Notes: generated by a model not told the origin, from the letters alone. A stretch of DNA of 64,000 nucleotides from Phyllobacteriaceae bacterium (GCA_024742765.1 JANSXT010000004.1:1-64000); one strand, 5' to 3'. Numbered from the stretch's first letter, positions 46,134 through 55,951 are shown. Numbers and translations: made by a program.

Positions 46134-46940
46134 CTACTGGCCCAGCGAATACTCCAGGAACCATTTGGTGTTCAGCGCGTCGAGCGTGCCGTCGGCTTCC
46201 ATGGAAGCGATGGCCGCATTGATCGGTTCGACCAGGTCCGAGCCCTTGGGGAAGATGAAGCCGAAATCCTCGGTTCCGAGCGGTTCGCCGACCAGCTTGA
46301 GCGCGCCGTCCGAAGCCTTCACATAACCCTCGCCCGCGGTGCCGTCGGTCAGAACGACATCGACATCCCCCGTGCGCAGCGCCTGAACCGAGGCGCCGAA
46401 GGTCTCGAACAGCTTGATGCGCGGATTGGCTTCGTCGCCATCGAGCATGTCGTAGACTGCGACATAGAAGGGGGTCGTGCCCGGCTGGGCGCCGACAAGC
46501 CCGTCCTCGAAGGCGGCAAAGCTCGGCGCGTCGGCAAAGCGTTCCTCGTCGCCGCGCACCAGCATGAACATCTGGCTGGTCATGTATTTGTCGGAGAAAT
46601 CGACCTTCTCCAGCCGGTCCTCGCGAATGGTGATGCCGGTCATGCCGACATCATACTGGCCGTCGGAAACCGCCTGGATCATCGCGTCCCAGGAGATGTT
46701 CTGATATTCGATCGTCGCGTTCAGCCGCTCGCCGATCTCTTCCATCGCGTCATATTCCCAGCCGATCTGCTCGCCGGTGGCGGGATCGAGGAATTGCAGC
46801 GGCGGATAGGCGTTCTCGGTCACCACCGTGATCGTGCGGCCTTCCAGATCGGGCAGATCCATCGCAATCGCGCCGCTTGCAGCGCCGGCCGCCATCACCG
46901 TTGCCGCCGCTGCCGTCATTACCCATCGCCGTGTGAACAT
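46134..46940 (-). CDS. Amino-acid ABC transporter substrate-binding protein
   Basis: A 268-residue exported binding protein. The signal peptide ([25 protein letters not shown]) precedes the SBP_bac_3 domain: [55 protein letters not shown] and [18 protein letters not shown]. It captures amino acids or related polar compounds in the periplasm for a permease such as the one at 45.0-45.8 kb. AGGGAGT precedes the chosen ATG. It is the first gene of a minus-strand run. Confidence 0.92.
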   Translation of the reverse strand: MFTRRWVMTAAAATVMAAGAASGAIAMDLPDLEGRTITVVTENAYPPLQFLDPATGEQIGWEYDAMEEIGERLNATIEYQNISWDAMIQAVSDGQYDVGMTGITIREDRLEKVDFSDKYMTSQMFMLVRGDEERFADAPSFAAFEDGLVGAQPGTTPFYVAVYDMLDGDEANPRIKLFETFGASVQALRTGDVDVVLTDGTAGEGYVKASDGALKLVGEPLGTEDFGFIFPKGSDLVEPINAAIASMEADGTLDALNTKWFLEYSLGQ

Positions 46941-47056
46941 CGCGCTTACTCCCTGTCTCATTGTGAGGTGCCCCGTCCGGGAGGCGGACGGGCAAAGGCC
47001 GACAGTGGCCCGGAAACGGATGGCAGGCAAGGGCGGCTTGTGCGGTGCCGCAAACG

Positions 47057-47082
47057 AAAAGGCGGACCGTTCGGCCCGCCTT
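47057..47082 (-). terminator. Terminator after rplS
   Basis: On the minus strand AAGGCGG pairs with CCGCCTT (loop GCCGAACGGT), with TTTT spanning the end of the stem. It starts 44 bases after the rplS stop and is a fair intrinsic terminator for the rimM-trmD-rplS operon. Confidence 0.65.
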
Positions 47083-47125
47083 CGCGTCGTCCCCCGCTTG
47101 CGCGGTTATGCAATCGGCTTGCGCC

Positions 47126-47671
47126 TTATTCCTTGGCGTCCGCCTCAGCCGTAGCCGCAGCTTCCGCTTCGGCGGCCTTTGCGGCTTCGGCCGCTTCCTC
47201 GGCGGCCTTTTCTGCAGCGAGCGCCTGTGCAGCGGCAACCTTTTCAGCTTCAATGCGGGCGCGCTCCTCGGCCAGCGCCTGACGCTCGGCCTCGTTCAGC
47301 TTGCGGGCGCGCGCGCCGGTGTTCTCGGCGATGCGGGCCTTTTTGCCGCGCAGACCGCGCATGTAATAGAGCTTGGCGCGGCGGACCTTGCCGCGGCGCA
47401 CGACTTCGACTGCCTCGACGAGCGGCGAGAACATCGGAAAGACGCGCTCAACGCCTTCGCCATAGGAAATCTTGCGTACGGTGAAGTTCTCGTTGAGGCC
47501 GGAACCGGCGCGGGCGATGCACACGCCCTCATAGGCCTGAAGGCGGGTGCGCTTGCCTTCGGTCACGCGGACCTGCACCCGCACGGTGTCGCCGGGCGAG
47601 AAATCGGGAAAGGTGCGCTTTTCGCTGATCTTGGCGGCCTGCTCGGCCTCGAGCTGACGGATAATGTCCAT
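47126..47671 (-). CDS. rplS: 50S ribosomal protein L19 with Ala/Glu-rich C-terminal tail
   Basis: A 181-residue protein. The first 115 or so residues are L19: [31 protein letters not shown], then [17 protein letters not shown] and [18 protein letters not shown]. About 50 extra residues are Ala/Glu/Lys-rich and likely helical ([21 protein letters not shown]); such tails occur in rhizobial L19. It lies at the 30S-50S interface. The trmD gene is 263 bases upstream, a longer gap than usual. Confidence 0.96.
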   Translation of the reverse strand: MDIIRQLEAEQAAKISEKRTFPDFSPGDTVRVQVRVTEGKRTRLQAYEGVCIARAGSGLNENFTVRKISYGEGVERVFPMFSPLVEAVEVVRRGKVRRAKLYYMRGLRGKKARIAENTGARARKLNEAERQALAEERARIEAEKVAAAQALAAEKAAEEAAEAAKAAEAEAAATAEADAKE

Positions 47672-47934
47672 CTCGACTGTCCTTTTTGTTCTTTTGAACC
47701 GCCAGAGCGCTCGCTTGGGTGCACAATCGCCGGGTTAGGGTCTCATCGTGCGGCCTGGTCCGGATTTGCGTCCCGTACCGGAGCGGTGGTCATGCCCGTA
47801 GTTGCTGTAAAGACTTCGGTTTGCCCGAAATTCCGCGCGCTCATACAGGAAGCCGGCGGTTTTGTCACCCTGTTGCGTCGAAAAACGGCACAGGGCAGCA
47901 ATACCACTGAGTCGTGCCCAAAACACCATTGGTG

Positions 47935-49011
47935 TCAGACGTTCCTCTCGGCATCGAACACCGGCGTTCCCTGATGAAACCGCAGCTGCCAGCCATGCTT
48001 GCCACCCCGGCTCCAGATTGACGAGCGGTTGCATCGCTGTACCGCCTCGCCGTACCGCACTTCGCTGACATAGCTGACTTGTACCGTCGTTGCGTCTAGC
48101 GGATGCAGGTGCAGATTGGCCAAGGGGAGCCGAGCCTCGATCTCTTGCCGCTCACCGGCGCTAAAAAGCAACTCATCACGCTTGTAACGCCGGCCTGAAC
48201 ATCCGAACTCGATGAAATCGGCTGCAAAGATCGCATCCATGTATGTGTTGTTGAACCGGGACTCTGCGACCCAAAGGCTGGTTTCCAGTCGTTCAAGGTC
48301 ACTTCGGTCGGCTTCGGTGAGCGGTACAGTTACACAAGCAAGGTCTGGGCGCCGTGCCTTGGTCAGCGTTTCGGACTGTTCGCGGCGCCAGTCTTCGATC
48401 TTGGCATGGTTGCCCGATGTCAGCACGTCGGGAATCGTCCGGCCCTCCCACTCGGCAGGTCGGGTATAGTGCGGATGTTCCAGCAAGCCGGTTTCGAAGC
48501 TCTCAGTCAGCCCGGATTGGGCATTGCCCATCACGCCGGGAAGCAGGCGAATAACAGCATCAAGCAGCACTTGTGCGGCGACCTCGCCGCCCGACAGCAC
48601 ATAGTCGCCGATCGACACTTCCGTAAGCTGCCGTGCCTCGATCACACGCTCGTCGACGCCCTCGAACCGCCCGCAGATGATGACGGCGCCGGGGCCGGCG
48701 GCCAGATCGCGCACCATTTGTTGGGTGAGGGTTTTGCCGCGCGGGCTCATCAAAAGGCGGGGACGCTGATCATCGGCGGGCGACACGTGATCGACGGCCC
48801 TGGCGAGGATATCGGGACGCAAGACCATGCCCGCGCCTCCACCCGCGGGCGTGTCGTCGACGCTGCGGTGGCGGTCGGTGGCAAAATCGCGGATCTGCGT
48901 CACTTCGAGCGACCACGCGCCTGATGTGAGCGCCTTGCCCGCCAATGCCTGGCCCAGCGTGCCGGGAAACATGTCCGGATAGAGGGTCAGGACGGACGCC
49001 TTGAAACTCAT
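47935..49011 (-). CDS. trmD: TrmD tRNA (guanine-N1)-methyltransferase fused to an NTF2/DUF4440-like domain
   Basis: Methylates G37 of tRNAs that read codons starting with C, preventing +1 frameshifts. Residues 1-240 are Trm[43 protein letters not shown] and [20 protein letters not shown], the SPOUT trefoil knot. From residue 243, a second domain of about 115 residues resembles the DUF4440/NTF2 fold ([57 protein letters not shown]). No stop or frame change separates them. The extension is about 58% GC by hand count, lower than the TrmD part. Function of the addition unknown. Confidence 0.93.
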   Translation of the reverse strand: MSFKASVLTLYPDMFPGTLGQALAGKALTSGAWSLEVTQIRDFATDRHRSVDDTPAGGGAGMVLRPDILARAVDHVSPADDQRPRLLMSPRGKTLTQQMVRDLAAGPGAVIICGRFEGVDERVIEARQLTEVSIGDYVLSGGEVAAQVLLDAVIRLLPGVMGNAQSGLTESFETGLLEHPHYTRPAEWEGRTIPDVLTSGNHAKIEDWRREQSETLTKARRPDLACVTVPLTEADRSDLERLETSLWVAESRFNNTYMDAIFAADFIEFGCSGRRYKRDELLFSAGERQEIEARLPLANLHLHPLDATTVQVSYVSEVRYGEAVQRCNRSSIWSRGGKHGWQLRFHQGTPVFDAERNV

Positions 49012-49553
49012 GACGCCTCGTCCTCGTCGGGACGGGCGACGATCTCGCCGGGCGGAACGAGCGTCAGGCGCCCGGCACCCATGTCGATCTCGGGCACGAC
49101 CGCGCGGGTGAACGGATAGAGTTCGGTGCGGCCCCCGCCGGCTGGCCGCACTTCAATCATGTCGTCGGCGCCGAAATTGTGGACCGCGACAACCGGGCCC
49201 AAACGCGTGCCGTCCGAGCCAACCGCCTCCAGCCCGACCAGATCGTCGATGAAGAACTCATCGTCTGCCAGTTCGCCATCGGGCAGTTGCGACCGGTCGA
49301 CGAAGAGTTCGGTTCCGTTGAGCGTTTCGGCCGCTTCCCGGCCATTGACCTGTTTGAAGCGGACGACGACCACGGTCTTGGACGGCCGGATGGCGGTGAT
49401 CTTGAAGGCGTTGCCGTCCTTGTCGAATAGCGGGCCATAGTCGCCCAGCGCCAACGGATCGCCCGTGTGGGACTTGACGCGCACCTCGCCGCGCACGCCA
49501 TGGGGCGCGCCGATCACGCCCATCAGGACGGGGTTGGCCGGTTTCGTGCTCAT
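49008..49553 (-). CDS. rimM: Ribosome maturation factor RimM
   Basis: Helps fold the 3' domain of 16S rRNA by binding S19. It is 181 residues: [20 protein letters not shown] starts the RimM beta-barrel, [30 protein letters not shown] is the linker and [27 protein letters not shown] the PRC-barrel. [10 protein letters not shown] is preferred over the track start 20 codons upstream. Its stop overlaps the trmD ATG. The rpsP gene usually found upstream is absent here; the next gene is xerC on the other strand. Confidence 0.94.
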   Translation of the reverse strand: MSTKPANPVLMGVIGAPHGVRGEVRVKSHTGDPLALGDYGPLFDKDGNAFKITAIRPSKTVVVVRFKQVNGREAAETLNGTELFVDRSQLPDGELADDEFFIDDLVGLEAVGSDGTRLGPVVAVHNFGADDMIEVRPAGGGRTELYPFTRAVVPEIDMGAGRLTLVPPGEIVARPDEDEAS

Positions 49554-49647
49554 GGAAGTGCGATAATCGGTTTTGTGCGGCGCGCCAAGCGGCGGGTTTG
49601 TGGCCGTCATCAAGCAAGCGGTAACCGTGCCGGCCTAGACTGCCGAC

Positions 49648-50586
49648 ATGACCGAAGCGCTTCTGCCTGCACGACCGGACCTGATTGCCGCACGCAAGGC
49701 GTGGATGAAAAAGCTTGCCGGCGAACGGCGACTGGCGGCCAACACCGTCGAGGCTTATGAACGCGACACACGGCAGTTCCTGCACTTTCTCGCCGATCAT
49801 CAGGGCGGTCCGCCTGGTATCAAGCAGATCGCCGACCTCAAGCCGATGGATCTGCGCGCATTCCTGACCCGTCGGCGGACGCAGGGCGCGGGCACGCGAT
49901 CACTGGGCCGCAATCTTGCGGCGGTGCGTTCCTTCCTGCGCCATCTCGAAAAAGAGGGTCTGGCGAACGCGGCGGCGGCGACCGCGATGCGCGCGCCGCG
50001 CCAGCCCAAATCCCTGCCCAAGCCGCTGACGGCGGCTGATGCGGTGCGTGCGGTCGATGCGGACGAGCAACTCAACGATGAACCCTGGGTGCGTGCCCGC
50101 AACGCGGCGGTGCTGACGCTTCTTTATGGCTGCGGGCTGCGCATCGGCGAGGCACTGTCGCTCGATGGCGGCGATCTGCGCGATCCCTCGGCGCGCTCGA
50201 TCGCGGTCACCGGAAAGGGCGAAAAGACACGCACGGTCCCGCTTTTGCCGATCGTCTTCGAAGCTGTGGATGCCTATCGCGATCTGTGTCCATATGATCT
50301 GTCGTCTGGCTCGCCGCTGTTTCGTGGTGTGCGCGGCGGTGCGCTGCAAGCCGCCGTCCTGCAACGGGACATGCGGCGGCTGCGCGGTGCGCTGGGCTTG
50401 CCCGACACGGCGACGCCGCACGCGCTGCGCCATTCGTTCGCGACGCATCTGCTCGGCTCGGGCGGCGATCTGCGCACCATCCAGGAGCTTCTGGGCCATG
50501 CGAGCCTGTCGACCACGCAGGTCTATACGGGCGTCGACGCTGAGCGCCTGCTCGACGCATGGCGCGCCGCTCACCCGCGTGCCTGA
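49648..50586 (+). CDS. xerC: Site-specific tyrosine recombinase XerC
   Basis: A 312-residue tyrosine recombinase, partner of XerD in dimer resolution. Catalytic Arg in YGCGLRIGEALSL (near 165), Lys in GKGEKTRTVPL, HALRHSFATHLL, LLGHASLSTTQ and Tyr in QVYTGVDAERLLDAW. It was separated from XerD (36.3 kb) on the basis of context only. ATG start; it is divergent from rimM. Confidence 0.88.
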   Translation: MTEALLPARPDLIAARKAWMKKLAGERRLAANTVEAYERDTRQFLHFLADHQGGPPGIKQIADLKPMDLRAFLTRRRTQGAGTRSLGRNLAAVRSFLRHLEKEGLANAAAATAMRAPRQPKSLPKPLTAADAVRAVDADEQLNDEPWVRARNAAVLTLLYGCGLRIGEALSLDGGDLRDPSARSIAVTGKGEKTRTVPLLPIVFEAVDAYRDLCPYDLSSGSPLFRGVRGGALQAAVLQRDMRRLRGALGLPDTATPHALRHSFATHLLGSGGDLRTIQELLGHASLSTTQVYTGVDAERLLDAWRAAHPRA

Positions 50587-50658
50587 CGGCGTTCGTTGGT
50601 GCATCGTTAAGGATGGCGTTTAACGGAAACGTCGTCACTGGCCGCTAATCTCGCGCGC

Positions 50659-51744
50659 ATGCAAAACCTTGCCGTCAATGCCGTATCATTTGCCGACAGG
50701 CTCAGCGGCCTCGCGTTGAAGTTGATCGCCGCGCTCAATGTTGCGTTCGCTGCGCTGCTTTTGCTGACGATCATGTCGGTGAGCGCGCGCGCGCAAGACG
50801 CCGCTCTGCCGGCATGCACGGGCGTCAATTTGCTCGCAGAGCTTGCCGAAACCGATCCGGATGCGCACCGCGCGGTTCTGGCCGAGGGCGCCGAAACGCT
50901 CAATGGCGATGCCATCCTGTTCCGGATCGAAAAGGAGGGTGTGGCGCCGTCCCATCTGTTTGGCACGATGCACATGACCGATCCGCGCGTCACCGAACTG
51001 CCGGCCTTCGCGCAGGACGCTTTCGATGCGTCGGAAACGCTCGTCATTGAAACAACTGAAATCCTCGATCCGGCCAAGTCGCAGATGGCCCTGCTCGCCC
51101 GGCCCGAACTGACCATGTTCACCACCGATGAGCGGATCAGCGATTTTCTCGATGCCGGCGATGAAGCGGTGTTGCGTGAAGGTCTGGCAAGCCGCGGGCT
51201 GCAACTGGCGCTGGTCGACCGGATGAAACCCTGGCTGGTCGCGGCCATGGTGGCGCTGCCCGAATGCGAAATGGCACGCAAGCAGGCCGGCCAGCCGATC
51301 CTCGACATCGCACTGGCCGAACGGGCCGAAGCGGCCGGCAAGGAATTGGTCGGGCTTGAAACGATCGTCGAACAGCTTGAAGCCATGGCTTCGCTGCCGA
51401 TGGCGTTTCACTTGCGCGGTCTGGTCGAAACGATCGCGCTCGGCGACCGCATCGATGATGTGATCGAGACGATGATCACGCTTTACGATGACGGTCAGAC
51501 CGGGCTGGTCTGGCCGGTGCTTCGGGTGTTCACGCCCGAGGCTGTCAGCCATGAGGGCGGTTATGCGGCGTTCGAGCAGACCATGGTGACGGCGCGCAAC
51601 CACACCATGGCGGAGCGCTCGCTGCCCATTTTGGAGACGGGCGGCGCCTTCATTGCGGTCGGCGCGTTGCACCTGCCCGGTGAAGACGGCCTGGCGAAGC
51701 TCTACGAGGATGCGGGCTATACGGTCACGCCGGTTTATGAGTGA
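50659..51744 (+). CDS. TraB/GumN family protein
   Basis: A 361-residue protein with an N-terminal hydrophobic signal or anchor (KLIAALNVAFAALLLLTIMSVSARAQ). PSHLFGTMHMTDPRV and the C-terminal ETGGAFIAVGALHLPGEDGLAKLYEDAGY are the paired TraB/GumN (Tiki-like) motifs, with His/Glu residues that bind metal in the protease-like relatives. KELVGLETIVEQLEAM lies mid-protein. Likely periplasmic; activity unknown. It is convergent with rlmN. Confidence 0.87.
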   Translation: MQNLAVNAVSFADRLSGLALKLIAALNVAFAALLLLTIMSVSARAQDAALPACTGVNLLAELAETDPDAHRAVLAEGAETLNGDAILFRIEKEGVAPSHLFGTMHMTDPRVTELPAFAQDAFDASETLVIETTEILDPAKSQMALLARPELTMFTTDERISDFLDAGDEAVLREGLASRGLQLALVDRMKPWLVAAMVALPECEMARKQAGQPILDIALAERAEAAGKELVGLETIVEQLEAMASLPMAFHLRGLVETIALGDRIDDVIETMITLYDDGQTGLVWPVLRVFTPEAVSHEGGYAAFEQTMVTARNHTMAERSLPILETGGAFIAVGALHLPGEDGLAKLYEDAGYTVTPVYE

Positions 51745-51751
51745 CGGCCCG

Positions 51752-52987
51752 TCACTCGCCGTGGCCGGCGATCATCATCGCTTCATAGGCAAGGCGCTCG
51801 GTCTTCTTCATCCGTTCGGATTCCGACTTAAGCTGCCCGCAGGCGGCCAGAATGTCCTGCCCGCGCGGCGTGCGGATCGGCGAGGCATAGCCATTGGCGT
51901 TGATGAAGTCGGCGAATTTTTCGATCTGCTCCCAGTCCGAGCACTCATAGTCCGAGCCGGGCCATTTGTTGAACGGGATCAGGTTGATCTTGGCGGGAAT
52001 GCCCTTGAGGAGGCGCACCAGTTCCTTGGCGTCGGCGAGCGAATCGTTGACGCCCTTGAGCATCACATATTCGAACGTGATGCGTCGGGCGTTCGACAAG
52101 CCCGGATAGGCGCGGCAGGCGTCCAGCAGGTCGGCAATCGGATACTTCTTGTTGATCGGCACGAGCACGTCGCGCAGTTCGTCTGTGACGGCGTGCAACG
52201 AGATGGCCAGCATGGCGCCGGTTTCCTCGCCGATCGGGCCGATCTTCGGCACGACGCCCGAGGTTGACAGCGTCACGCGGCGCTTTGACAGCGACAGCCC
52301 GTCGCCGTCGGTGAAAACCTGCATGGCATCGCGCACATGCTCATAATTGTAGAGCGGTTCGCCCATGCCCATCATGACGATGTTGGAGACCTTGCGGCCT
52401 TCCGACGGCACGATTGCGCCGGCGGGCGTGTCGGCATCGGGAAAATCGCCCAGGCGTTGCCGCGCCAGCATGACCTGGGCCACGATCTCGCCAGCGGTGA
52501 GGTTGCGGACGAGCGTCTGCGTGCCGGTGTGGCAGAAGGTGCAGGTCAGCGTGCAGCCGACCTGGCTGGAAACGCACAGCGTGCCGCGCCCTTCCTCGGG
52601 GATATAGACCGTTTCGATCTCCACCGGCTTGCCGGCACCGCGCGGCGGAAAGCGCAACAGCCATTTGCGCGTACCATCAGCCGAGATCTGTTCTTCGACG
52701 ATCTCTGGTCCGGCAATGGTGAAGCGCTCGGCGAGCGTGGCCTTCAGATCCTTGGAGACATTGCTCATGGCGGCAAAATCGTCGACGCCGCGCACATAAA
52801 GCCAATGCCAGAGCTGCTGCACCCGCATCCTGACCTGGCGCTCGGGTACACCGGTATCGCGCAGCGTCTGGCCGAGCTTTTCCCGCGTCAGACCGATCAG
52901 CGACGGACGGTCATCGGCGCGGGCGGCCTGCCCGGCGGCAAGCTGCGCGCGCGTCGTATCGTCGCGTATGTCCAGTGTGACGGCCAT
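51752..52987 (-). CDS. rlmN: 23S rRNA/tRNA adenine-C2 methyltransferase RlmN
   Basis: Radical SAM enzyme that methylates A2503 of 23S rRNA and A37 of some tRNAs. It is 411 residues: the [18 protein letters not shown]-terminal helical part, the CxxxCxxC cluster motif in [18 protein letters not shown] (near 140), [13 protein letters not shown] and the mechanistic Cys in [11 protein letters not shown] at the C-terminus. [10 protein letters not shown] is used as start. A good terminator from ialB lies just upstream. Confidence 0.95.
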   Translation of the reverse strand: MAVTLDIRDDTTRAQLAAGQAARADDRPSLIGLTREKLGQTLRDTGVPERQVRMRVQQLWHWLYVRGVDDFAAMSNVSKDLKATLAERFTIAGPEIVEEQISADGTRKWLLRFPPRGAGKPVEIETVYIPEEGRGTLCVSSQVGCTLTCTFCHTGTQTLVRNLTAGEIVAQVMLARQRLGDFPDADTPAGAIVPSEGRKVSNIVMMGMGEPLYNYEHVRDAMQVFTDGDGLSLSKRRVTLSTSGVVPKIGPIGEETGAMLAISLHAVTDELRDVLVPINKKYPIADLLDACRAYPGLSNARRITFEYVMLKGVNDSLADAKELVRLLKGIPAKINLIPFNKWPGSDYECSDWEQIEKFADFINANGYASPIRTPRGQDILAACGQLKSESERMKKTERLAYEAMMIAGHGE

Positions 52988-53046
52988 GGGTTCGGATCGG
53001 TTCGGGTTGCTGAAAGCCGCATATGTGTCACGGCGCGCCAAAGCGC

Positions 53047-53075
53047 AAGAAAAAGCCGGGCTCAAAAGCCCGGCT
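53047..53075 (-). terminator. Intrinsic terminator of ialB
   Basis: On the minus strand AGCCGGGC-TTTTGA-GCCCGGCT is followed by TTTTCTT, an eight-pair GC stem plus U-tract 30 bases after the ialB stop. It is the clearest intrinsic terminator in the window. Confidence 0.88.
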
Positions 53076-53104
53076 GATCTGCAATCGCAATCGGCGCAAT
53101 GCCG

Positions 53105-53620
53105 TTATTGGCAGGTCTGGATCGCGTTCAGAGCCGCGGTCACGCCCGACAGCGAATATTCGTAAGTGGTGTTGGTGCCGCGTCTCGACGTGGCCTGAAC
53201 CACCATGCGCGAGCCGGCCCGCATGGCCGCAACCAGCGCGGGGTCCTGCGCCGCGTTCTCGGTCCAGGCGGTATTGTCCTTGGAGAAAAAGGAGAAGGGC
53301 GATCCATCCACGGTCACGGTGACCTTGGAATTCTCCTGAAGCGTGTAGCCGGCGATGAACTGCGGCTCGAACGTGACGTTCTGGCCGCGCCTTTGGGTGA
53401 CGACGAAGAAATTGTCGCCATGATTGACGTTGGAGGGCTGCTTGGTCAGCGGCACCGAGACCACATAGCAGACCTTGGCGCCGCCGGACTGATAGCTGAT
53501 GGCGCCCCAATCGTTGAACTGTCCGATGCGCTGCGGCGTCTGTGCCTGCGCGGTCGCGCTGCCGGCCATAAGGGCGCCCGCCGCGACCGCCGCCGCCAAA
53601 ACTCGTTTTCCGTGAAACAT
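53105..53620 (-). CDS. ialB: Invasion-associated locus B family protein
   Basis: A 171-residue exported protein. The signal peptide (KRVLAAAVAAGALMAGSATAQAQ) precedes an IalB domain: FNDWGAISYQSGGAKVCYVVSVP, NHGDNFFVVTQR, and two or three cysteines with AMRAGSRMVVQATSRRGTNTTYEYSLSG near the end. Bartonella IalB aids erythrocyte invasion; in free-living relatives the role is unclear. The ATG inside the track ORF has TAGGAACA before it. It has its own terminator. Confidence 0.9.
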   Translation of the reverse strand: MFHGKRVLAAAVAAGALMAGSATAQAQTPQRIGQFNDWGAISYQSGGAKVCYVVSVPLTKQPSNVNHGDNFFVVTQRRGQNVTFEPQFIAGYTLQENSKVTVTVDGSPFSFFSKDNTAWTENAAQDPALVAAMRAGSRMVVQATSRRGTNTTYEYSLSGVTAALNAIQTCQ

Positions 53621-53961
53621 TGTTCCTACCAGGTTCGTTTGGTGCCGCATAAGCGTCTTGGCGCCCGGATTTGTGCCGTTCGCCCATGGTTTCCACCTTG
53701 GAAAAAGATGGTTACCAAACCATGAACGGGACCGGCTTTGCACCGTCGCGCCGACCGCGTCACGACAGCGTTGCGGAGCGGTGTCTGGCCGTCATGACGC
53801 GTCCATTCCGGCTTCGACGAAAGGCTGTCGCCGAGGAAAACGGCAACAGTTTGACTTTATTCGGCAAATTGGTTGAATGTCGGCACGGCGGTGTAAAATG
53901 CCGGGCGCAGTGCCTCGTGCCAGCGCGCACCGCGCTCATGTCCGGAACCAGAGACTGTTTG
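53621..53961. other. Divergent control region between ialB and the sigma-factor gene
   Basis: About 340 bases with no gene. It holds a perfect inverted repeat ATGGTT-ACCA-AACCAT at 53708-53723, a -35-like TTGACT near 53852 and TAAAAT near 53895. The repeat may be an operator; no known consensus was matched with certainty. No ECF-type promoter could be assigned. Confidence 0.5.
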
Positions 53962-54534
53962 ATGAGCGAGCAGCACAAACACTTCGCCGCGCTGGCCGCG
54001 CGTGTGGCCGGCGACCGCGACAAGGTCGCGTTCGCTGAACTGTTCGACTTCTTCGCGCCGCGCATCAAGGCCTATCTGCGCCGGCTGGGGCTGGAGGACA
54101 GTGCCGCCGAAGACATCGCGCAGGAAGTGATGATCGTCCTGTGGCACAAGGCGAACCTGTTCGATCCGTCCAAATCGTCGCTGTCGACATGGCTCTTTCG
54201 CGTTGCCCGAAACCGGCGCATCGACGCGTTGCGGCGCGACAAGTCGGGGCTTCTCGATCCGGACGAGCCGATGCTGCGGCCGGCCGAATCACCGCTGCCC
54301 GATGCGATGATGGATGGCGAGCAGCGCGATGCGCGGGTGCGCGAAGCGCTGGCCGATTTGCCCGAAGAGCAGGTCGGTTTGGTCCGCATGGCCTTTTTTC
54401 TGGGCTACTCGCACAGCCGGATCGCCGACGAGACCGGATTGCCCCTCGGCACCGTCAAATCGCGCATCCGGCTGGCCTTCGGGCGGTTGCGCCGGGCGCT
54501 GGAAAAGGACGAACAGGTCGACACGGACTTCTGA
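53962..54534 (+). CDS. ECF-type sigma-70 family sigma factor
   Basis: A 190-residue sigma factor with regions 2 and 4 only. Region 2 is FAELFDFFAPRIKAYLRRLG, then DIAQEVMIVLWHKANLFDPS and WLFRVARNRRIDALRRDK. Region 4 is LPEEQVGLVRMAFFLGYSHS and GLPLGTVKSRIRLAFGRLRR, the helix-turn-helix for the -35. No anti-sigma gene follows; the next gene is a lipoprotein. MSEQHKHF was chosen as start; an ATG eight codons upstream is possible. Confidence 0.88.
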   Translation: MSEQHKHFAALAARVAGDRDKVAFAELFDFFAPRIKAYLRRLGLEDSAAEDIAQEVMIVLWHKANLFDPSKSSLSTWLFRVARNRRIDALRRDKSGLLDPDEPMLRPAESPLPDAMMDGEQRDARVREALADLPEEQVGLVRMAFFLGYSHSRIADETGLPLGTVKSRIRLAFGRLRRALEKDEQVDTDF

Positions 54535-54582
54535 ACGCCGCCATCGCTTGCTCCTCCCAAATCTGTCGCGTAAGCATCGGCG

Positions 54583-54912
54583 ATGGTTTCGATTCGCGTT
54601 TTTGCCGGTGTGTTGCTGCTCTCCGTTCCGGTGGCGCTGGCGGCTTGTTCGGCCGGCGGCGATGTCGGCGTCAGCCAGGGTGCCCAACCCCGACTTGCCA
54701 GCTGGAGCTGCACCGGCGGCGTGCGGCTGACAATCGCGCGCACCGGCTCGGGGCTTGATGTGACCGATAGCCGCGGCGTCACCGTCAGCCTGCCGCCCGA
54801 TCCGCCCGGACAGCGCGAGCGCTATGCCAAGACCGGCTATGCGCTGGTGTTCGCCGGCCGTACCGCGAGCTGGTTTGCCGGCGGTCAGGCGCCGACCGAT
54901 TGCCGTCGCTGA
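54583..54912 (+). CDS. Small lipoprotein, MliC-like
   Basis: A 109-residue protein with a lipoprotein signal: hydrophobic VFAGVLLLSVPVALAACSAG with lipobox LAAC. The mature part, about 85 residues, has ASWSCTGGVRLTIARTGSGL and RERYAKTGYALVFAGRTASWFAGG, reminiscent of the MliC/PliC lysozyme-inhibitor fold with its paired cysteines. The MliC call is tentative. It lies 48 bases after the sigma gene and may be in its operon. Confidence 0.72.
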   Translation: MVSIRVFAGVLLLSVPVALAACSAGGDVGVSQGAQPRLASWSCTGGVRLTIARTGSGLDVTDSRGVTVSLPPDPPGQRERYAKTGYALVFAGRTASWFAGGQAPTDCRR

Positions 54913-55040
54913 CCGGCAATCTCATGTAAGCGCGAACCGGTTGTGGCGATTGATCGGTCCACGATCGATCGTACCACTGCCGGTTTTGCAGCCCTCTACC
55001 GCGTCCGACCAATTGCCCATGGCACGATGCCGCATGACCT

Positions 55041-55069
55041 TTGACGCAGTGCGAAACGCGCTCTAGAAC
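55041..55069 (+). promoter_or_regulatory. Candidate sdhC promoter
   Basis: TTGACG, 17 bases, TAGAAC, about 70 bases before the sdhC GTG. The -10 matches four of six consensus bases. Confidence 0.4.
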
Positions 55070-55139
55070 GGTTCCAATCGCGACGCCGCGCGGGCCGCAT
55101 GGCAGCGCGCACCAAATCAGAACGATCAAGGGGAAAGCG

Positions 55140-55559
55140 GTGTCTTCAACCAGTTCGTCGGCCACCAGCGGCCAGGCCAGAAAGGAACGGCCGCTTTCGC
55201 CGCATCTGTCCATCTACAAGCCGATCCCCAACATGGTCGCCTCGATCATGCACCGCATTACCGGGGTGGCGCTCTATTTCGGCACCGTGCTGATGGCCTG
55301 GTGGTTGATCGCGGCGGCGGCGGGCCCGGACTATTTTAATTTCGTCAGCGGCTTTTTCGGCTCGCTTTTGGGCATGCTGATCCTGCTTGGATACACGTGG
55401 GCGCTGATGCATCACCTTCTGGGCGGGCTGCGGCATTTTGCCTGGGATGCGAGCAAACTGATCAGCAAGCAGATGTCGACCAAACTCGCCTATGCGACGT
55501 TCATCGGGTCAGGCGCGCTGACGCTTCTGGTCTGGCTGATCGCCATGCTGGCGCGCTGA
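55140..55559 (+). CDS. sdhC: Succinate dehydrogenase cytochrome b556 subunit
   Basis: Membrane anchor subunit of complex II, 139 residues with three helices. [31 protein letters not shown] is the SdhC signature with quinone-site residues, and the heme-ligand His is in [17 protein letters not shown]. The GTG start follows AAGGGGA; the longer track ORF starts inside upstream sequence. It is the first gene of the sdh run. Confidence 0.94.
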   Translation: MSSTSSSATSGQARKERPLSPHLSIYKPIPNMVASIMHRITGVALYFGTVLMAWWLIAAAAGPDYFNFVSGFFGSLLGMLILLGYTWALMHHLLGGLRHFAWDASKLISKQMSTKLAYATFIGSGALTLLVWLIAMLAR

Positions 55560-55569
55560 GGAGAATGCC

Positions 55570-55950
55570 ATGTCCATCAAGACACCTTTCAAGCGCGTCG
55601 AGGGCTTAGGTTCGGCCAAGGACGGCACCGAGCATTTCTGGCGCCAGCGGCTGACCGCACTGGCCAATGTGCCGCTGATCATCGCCTTTGTCTGGATCGT
55701 CGTGTCGCTCAACGGCGAAGATCATGCCACCGTCACGGCGACCTTCGCCAATCCCTTCGTTGCGGTGATCATGCTGCTGGTGATCGGCTCGGGGCTCTAT
55801 CACGCAAAGCTCGGCATGCAGGTGGTCATCGAGGACTATGTGCATAGCGAATTGGCCAAATATGCCCTCCTCGTCGCCAACATCTTTTTGACCTTCGGGA
55901 TCGCGGTTCTGGCGGTCTTCGCCATACTGAAAATGGGTTTCGGAAGCTGA
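55570..55950 (+). CDS. sdhD: Succinate dehydrogenase membrane anchor subunit
   Basis: Second membrane anchor, 126 residues with three helices. [30 protein letters not shown] opens it, and [22 protein letters not shown] holds the conserved His and the Asp-Tyr that contact heme and quinone. It starts ten bases after sdhC and ends one base before sdhA. Confidence 0.94.
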   Translation: MSIKTPFKRVEGLGSAKDGTEHFWRQRLTALANVPLIIAFVWIVVSLNGEDHATVTATFANPFVAVIMLLVIGSGLYHAKLGMQVVIEDYVHSELAKYALLVANIFLTFGIAVLAVFAILKMGFGS

Positions 55951-55951
55951 C

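Noticed and set aside
50607-50623. Possible CtrA site (TTAA...TTAA) before the TraB/GumN gene
   Set aside because: The spacing is nine bases, not the seven of the CtrA consensus.
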